Below are positions 5,601 to 9,014 of a DNA stretch of 9,014 bases, in pieces. The position numbers and the translations under genes were made by a program. The notes beneath the pieces are model-generated. The model ran no database searches and was not told the DNA's origin. It worked only from the letters and a program-made list of their open reading frames with translations. Origin of the DNA: Polyangia bacterium (GTDB taxonomy: Bacteria > Myxococcota_A > Polyangia > Polyangiales > Polyangiaceae); the NCBI GenBank assembly GCA_030433055.1, contig JAUILJ010000256.1, positions 1-9,014 on the forward strand, written 5' to 3'. Within the stretch, counting starts at the first letter, position 1. The number at the start of each line of letters is the position of its first letter.

Positions 5601-6785
5601 GTGACCGATATCGACTCGACCCCTCACCCCCAAACCCGCAGATATCTCCGCCCTTGCTCGCGTCGTGGAGGCTCGTCTCAGCGCGCCGCGACGACGCCGG
5701 TCGTCTCCGGTGACGAGCGCTCGACGCTTGGTCGCCTTCCTGTGCTGCTCCTGTGTGCACTCGTGATGACCACGCTGGCTTGCAAGAAGCTGGCGAGCAT
5801 GCGGGCCAATCCTCAATCCATGTGCAAACGCATGAGCGGCTGGAGCGACATGCCGACGTTCACCACAGAGGAGTGCGAGGCAGGCATGGCGAAGGACAAG
5901 TCGGAGAAGCCGGAGCGCTATGCCTGCGCCAAGCGCTGCGTGCCCGCATCGGACTCCAAGCTGACGATGAACGTCTGCATGAGGGAGTGCATGCCGGCGG
6001 GCTCGGTCGCTGAGAAGGCCGCGCCGAAGAGGCGCGCTTCATCGAGCATCTTCCTCTCCGGCGCTGGAGGGAAATCAGGCAGCTGCTCGGCGAGCCTGAG
6101 CCTCGATGGCTTCAAGGACCGCCGAGCGACCGGCCTTTGCAGCTACGACGCGGCGGCGAAGACCTTTGGCGTGACGCTCAAGTCGACCAAGGGCAAGTCG
6201 GTGAAGCTCGACGGTGAGTCGGCGACCTTCACGGGTGGTGAGGCGACGCTGAAGCATGGGGTCGGGCAGCTCGTCGCAAACGCCCAGACAGATTCGCTGA
6301 CCGTCACGCTGCCGCTGGAGTTCACCGACGAAGACGGCACGTGGAAAGGCACGCTCGATGTGCTGCATGGGTTGGTCACCGAGCGGCTGGAGGAGATCGC
6401 GAAGGGCCCGGTGCTGTTCGAGGGGGAGAGCAGTAGTGGCGGTGGCACCGCGTCGCTATTGCTGATCGGCGGCTACACTCCGAAGCACGCCGGAAAAGTG
6501 GTGCCGCTCAAGCAGCTCGACCTGATCGCCGTTGCAAAGACCAAGACGCGCTCCTTCTCCCGCTGCAACTACACCAAGGGAACCAAGCGCAAGAGCATCA
6601 AGCGCACCGCCTTCGACAAGCAAGTGACTGTCTACGATCGGCGCACTGGCAAGCGACTGGGAGGCAAGCTGGTCAAGGCTGCGACACCCAGCTGCCCCAG
6701 CTCGGTCAAGGGCTCGGAGTATGTGATCTCGAAGCACGCGAGCTTGGACTCTGCCTTCAGCTTCGCCAAAACTTTCGTCCGTTGA
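5601..6785 (+). CDS. Predicted Cys-rich lipoprotein of unknown function
   Basis: The protein has 394 residues from a GTG start. A hydrophobic segment at 46-60 (LPVLLLCALVMTTLAC) ends in a lipobox with Cys61 as the lipid site. A Cys module follows (Cys75, 92, 109, 113, 126, 130) containing two CX3C motifs 12 residues apart, which suggests a disulfide-stapled helical hairpin. After a basic linker, residues 155-394 alternate short hydrophobic and Gly/Lys-rich stretches typical of beta structure, with Cys162/180 and Cys322/365 as likely pairs. I recognise no family. The start is uncertain: codons before about 5740 have a visibly lower third-position GC than those after it, so a GTG at 5742 is possible, though it would leave a signal peptide without a basic n-region. 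The stop is four bases before the sigma-54 activator gene, so the two are probably one operon. Confidence 0.75.
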   Translation: MTDIDSTPHPQTRRYLRPCSRRGGSSQRAATTPVVSGDERSTLGRLPVLLLCALVMTTLACKKLASMRANPQSMCKRMSGWSDMPTFTTEECEAGMAKDKSEKPERYACAKRCVPASDSKLTMNVCMRECMPAGSVAEKAAPKRRASSSIFLSGAGGKSGSCSASLSLDGFKDRRATGLCSYDAAAKTFGVTLKSTKGKSVKLDGESATFTGGEATLKHGVGQLVANAQTDSLTVTLPLEFTDEDGTWKGTLDVLHGLVTERLEEIAKGPVLFEGESSSGGGTASLLLIGGYTPKHAGKVVPLKQLDLIAVAKTKTRSFSRCNYTKGTKRKSIKRTAFDKQVTVYDRRTGKRLGGKLVKAATPSCPSSVKGSEYVISKHASLDSAFSFAKTFVR

Positions 6786-6789
6786 GCTG

Positions 6790-8418
6790 GTGGCTGGTGT
6801 ATCGTCGAAGGCGGTGGGGATCTGGCAACGCCGCAAGAAGCAGACTGCAGAGCCGGAGATCTCGCTGCTGTGGGAGAAGTCCCGGGAGCTGGTGCGGCGC
6901 CTCACAGCGTTCGAGGAACGCGACTCGTTTCTTGACGACTGCGTCGACGCGACCGTCGAGTTGCTCGAGGCGGACCGGGGTGTTGTTTTCCTCGTGGATG
7001 CAGCGGGCACGAGCTGGGTCGTCAATGCGCGTTCCTCTGGGCGCACGTTGAGCGACGCGGAGCGCCACGAAATCAGCCAATCGATCGTGCGTCGCGTGTT
7101 GGACTCCGGGCAGCCGGAGCACTGGGAACCCGATCCCAGCGTCGACGGTACGAGCAGCGCGATCGCTTTCGGTATCATGGGGGCGCTGGCGGTGCCGCTG
7201 CCGCTGCATCCCAACGCCGACGGCCCCAGCGCGGGGGTGCTCTACGTGGACTTTCGGGATGCCGAGCGAGAAGTCGGCGAGCGCCATCTAGCCTTCCTGC
7301 GCACGGCGGCCGATCTGATCACCTTGATGCTGGAGCGGGCTCACCGCCTGCAGAAGACGCAGGAAGAGCTGCGAGCTGTGACGTCCCGCTCCGTCGCCGC
7401 CCAGCTGCCGGCGCTGGATGACTTGCTCGCGTCGCCGGCCCTGGCGGCGCTGCGCGACGAGGTGCATGCAAGCCTCCAGGGGCGACAGCCCATCTTGATC
7501 CTCGGGGAATCAGGTACGGGGAAGACACTGCTCGCCCACGCGCTCGCCGTCGCGAGCGGGGGTCAGCCCGTGGTGCGAGCGACCCTCGGCAGCTCCACTG
7601 ATCTGAACACCATCGTCTCCGAGCTGTTCGGGCACGAGCGGGGCGCGTTCTCGGGCGCGCTGGCGAGGCGCACTGGGTTGGTCGAGTTTGCGGACGGTGG
7701 CACCCTGATCCTGGACGAGCTGCTGAATCTGCCGCAGTCCGCGCAGCAGTTGCTGCTCGACTTCACGCAGTTCGGCGAGTACCGACCGCTTGGCCATCCT
7801 CACCCCCTGCCCAAGCAGTCTTCCGCGCGGATCATAGCGGCGACGAACGCGAATATCGACGTCGCGTTGGCGGAAGGCAAGCTGAGGGAGGATCTGTACT
7901 ATCGACTGTCCGGGACGGTGCTCCGACTGCCCGCGCTACGCCAGCGCCGAGGTGACATCCCGAGCCTGGCCCAGGCCACCCTCAATCGGTTGGATCCCCA
8001 CCGCGAGTGGACCATCGACGCGAGCCTTCGCAGCTGGCTCACCTCGTCGGATCTCGCGTGGCCGGGCAACGTGCGTCAGCTCGAGTCGGTGATCGGCAGG
8101 GCGCGGGACCGCGCGCTCTCGAAGGACAAGCAGTGCGTCGTGTTGACCCGCGCGCACGTGAGTGACGGCGACGTGGCAAAGCAAGCTTGCGGCCCACCCG
8201 ATGGCGCCGTTCGCATCAACGCCGCGCAGATCTCCGACAGCTGGCGGCGTCTGCGGGAGCGACAACAGCAGCTCGAGGAATCCGAACGGCAGCTGCTCGA
8301 GGCTGCGCTGGAGAAGCATGGCGGTGTGGTTGCTCGCGCCGCACGAGAGCTGGACGTGCCGCGAACCAGCTTGATCAGCCGTCTCCAGACGTTGAAGATC
8401 CGCACTCGCGAGCCCTGA
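6790..8418 (+). CDS. Sigma-54-dependent transcriptional activator, GAF-AAA+-Fis HTH
   Basis: This 542-residue protein is a bacterial enhancer-binding protein that would remodel sigma-54 RNA polymerase using ATP. Residues about 25-185 form a GAF-like sensor (a VELLEADRGVVFLVD strand-helix and GALAVPL...GVLYVDF). The AAA+ domain (about 205-435) has Walker A GESGTGKT (239-246), Walker B LILDE (306-310), sensor I ATN (351-353), arginine finger in REDLYYRL (366-373) and sensor II WPGNVRQLE (424-432). The sigma-contacting loop is GAFSGA (285-290) instead of GAFTGA. A charged coiled-coil linker (485-505) leads to a Fis-type helix-turn-helix (about 507-537, GGVVARAARELDVPRTSLISRL). There is no receiver or FHA domain. 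The start is GTG, four bases after the preceding lipoprotein gene; a GTG at 6814 is an alternative. The Ser/Thr kinase gene lies 101 bp downstream on the same strand. A likely target is the sigma-54 promoter at 5321-5336. Confidence 0.93.
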   Translation: MAGVSSKAVGIWQRRKKQTAEPEISLLWEKSRELVRRLTAFEERDSFLDDCVDATVELLEADRGVVFLVDAAGTSWVVNARSSGRTLSDAERHEISQSIVRRVLDSGQPEHWEPDPSVDGTSSAIAFGIMGALAVPLPLHPNADGPSAGVLYVDFRDAEREVGERHLAFLRTAADLITLMLERAHRLQKTQEELRAVTSRSVAAQLPALDDLLASPALAALRDEVHASLQGRQPILILGESGTGKTLLAHALAVASGGQPVVRATLGSSTDLNTIVSELFGHERGAFSGALARRTGLVEFADGGTLILDELLNLPQSAQQLLLDFTQFGEYRPLGHPHPLPKQSSARIIAATNANIDVALAEGKLREDLYYRLSGTVLRLPALRQRRGDIPSLAQATLNRLDPHREWTIDASLRSWLTSSDLAWPGNVRQLESVIGRARDRALSKDKQCVVLTRAHVSDGDVAKQACGPPDGAVRINAAQISDSWRRLRERQQQLEESERQLLEAALEKHGGVVARAARELDVPRTSLISRLQTLKIRTREP

Positions 8419-8519
8419 ACGTCTGGCAGCCTTCCTAACGTTGGAGCTTTGGTCCCACTCACCAGGGCACTTGGGCGTTCTCCGCGGTCTCCCACGCGGT
8501 TAGGCTCTGAACTCCACGT

Positions 8520-9014
8520 ATGCTCAGCTCCTCGCCTCAACAGGGAAACATCGGACGTTTCCGCATCCTCCGATCGCTCGGAGCGGGAGCGACGGGCGAT
8601 GTGTTGGAGGCGCTGGACCCGGAGCTCGGGCGCCGGGTGGCGATCAAGCTGTTGAGGCCGACCGAAGCGAGCGCTGCGGAGCCGTCCCGCTTGCGGGGTG
8701 AGGCGCGTGCGCTGGCGCGGCTGGGGCACCCCAACGTGGTGACGGTGCACGAGCTCGGCGGACACGCCGGACGTCCATTCATGGTCTCCGAGCTGGTGGC
8801 TGGGGGAACGCTTCGAGAGTGGTGCGCAGCTGCGCAGCGCACGCAGCAAGAGATCCTGGACGTCTTCCTCCAGGCGGCGAGCGGACTGGAGGCCGCGCAT
8901 CGGGCTGGCTTGGTCCATCGCGACTTCAAGCCGGACAACGTGCTGATCGGAGACGACGGCGTCGCGCGGGTGGCAGACTTCGGGTTGGTCTCGTTGTCCG
9001 AGTCCAGCGCCGAT
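8520..9014 (+). CDS. Pkn-type serine/threonine protein kinase, partial
   Basis: The N-terminal 165 residues are visible before the right edge. They cover the kinase N-lobe and the start of the C-lobe: glycine loop GAGATGDV (21-28), catalytic Lys in VAIK (Lys43), probable alpha-C Glu61 in RGEARALARL, catalytic loop HRDFKPDN (133-140) with Asp135, and the metal-binding DFG (153-155). All key residues are present, so the kinase should be active. HRDFKPDN is characteristic of bacterial Hanks-type kinases, especially in myxobacteria, where a helical TPR region often follows; that part is outside the window. The ATG start is 11 residues before the first kinase-domain strand, a normal distance. No clear Shine-Dalgarno is seen. 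It probably phosphorylates cytoplasmic targets; the adjacent GAF activator is a candidate partner by location only. Confidence 0.93.
   Translation, partial: MLSSSPQQGNIGRFRILRSLGAGATGDVLEALDPELGRRVAIKLLRPTEASAAEPSRLRGEARALARLGHPNVVTVHELGGHAGRPFMVSELVAGGTLREWCAAAQRTQQEILDVFLQAASGLEAAHRAGLVHRDFKPDNVLIGDDGVARVADFGLVSLSESSAD

Noticed and set aside
5260..5604. Plus-strand open frame of 114 codons in the intergenic region
   Set aside because: No start signal, no hydrophobic or domain features, Arg/Pro-rich; it crosses the sigma-54 promoter region and looks like a chance frame.
8478..8500. CCGCG/CGCGG inverted pair between activator and kinase genes
   Set aside because: Only five pairs with an eight-base loop and no T-tract, as expected by chance in GC-rich DNA; not called as a terminator.
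8076..8918. Minus-strand open frame of 280 codons
   Set aside because: Antisense to the helix-turn-helix end of the activator and the kinase N-lobe, both unmistakable; Arg/Ser-rich translation.

Overview
The window looks like chromosomal DNA from a high-GC, myxobacteria-like organism (Myxococcota, probably the Polyangia side). This is inference from gene content. The evidence is many predicted lipoproteins, a C-terminal domain of the AgmX/PglI type, a GAF-type sigma-54 activator and a Pkn-type Ser/Thr kinase with the HRDFKPDN catalytic loop common in that phylum. I saw no rRNA, tRNA, insertion sequence, CRISPR array or phage gene.

Layout. Positions 1-1053 (minus strand) hold two tandem paralogous lipoprotein genes 10 bp apart; the second runs off the left edge. 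Position 1054-1262 is a divergent intergenic region. Position 1263-3782 (plus) encodes a large exported protein of about eight carboxypeptidase-regulatory-like beta-sandwich repeats followed by a PDZ domain. Position 3875-4555 encodes a lipoprotein with an AgmX/PglI-type C-terminal domain. Position 4605-4994 encodes a small, very cysteine-rich lipoprotein. Position 5056-5223 (minus) encodes a 55-residue DUF1328-family membrane protein. It has a strong ribosome-binding site and, about 100 bp upstream of its start, a full-consensus sigma-54 -24/-12 element. Position 5224-5600 has no convincing gene. Position 5601-6785 encodes a Cys-rich lipoprotein. Four bases later comes a sigma-54 activator (GAF, AAA+, Fis-type HTH; 6790-8418). 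Position 8520 to the right edge is the N-terminal part of a Ser/Thr kinase.

How they may fit together. The left two thirds is mostly envelope: five predicted lipoproteins are encoded in the whole window, plus one large secreted or anchored repeat protein. The right third is signalling: a lipoprotein gene closely coupled to an enhancer-binding protein, then a kinase. The most interesting link is the sigma-54 promoter on the DUF1328 gene, 1.5 kb from a gene for a sigma-54 activator. That suggests, without proving, a local regulatory circuit. I do not see a clearly new defence or biosynthetic system here.
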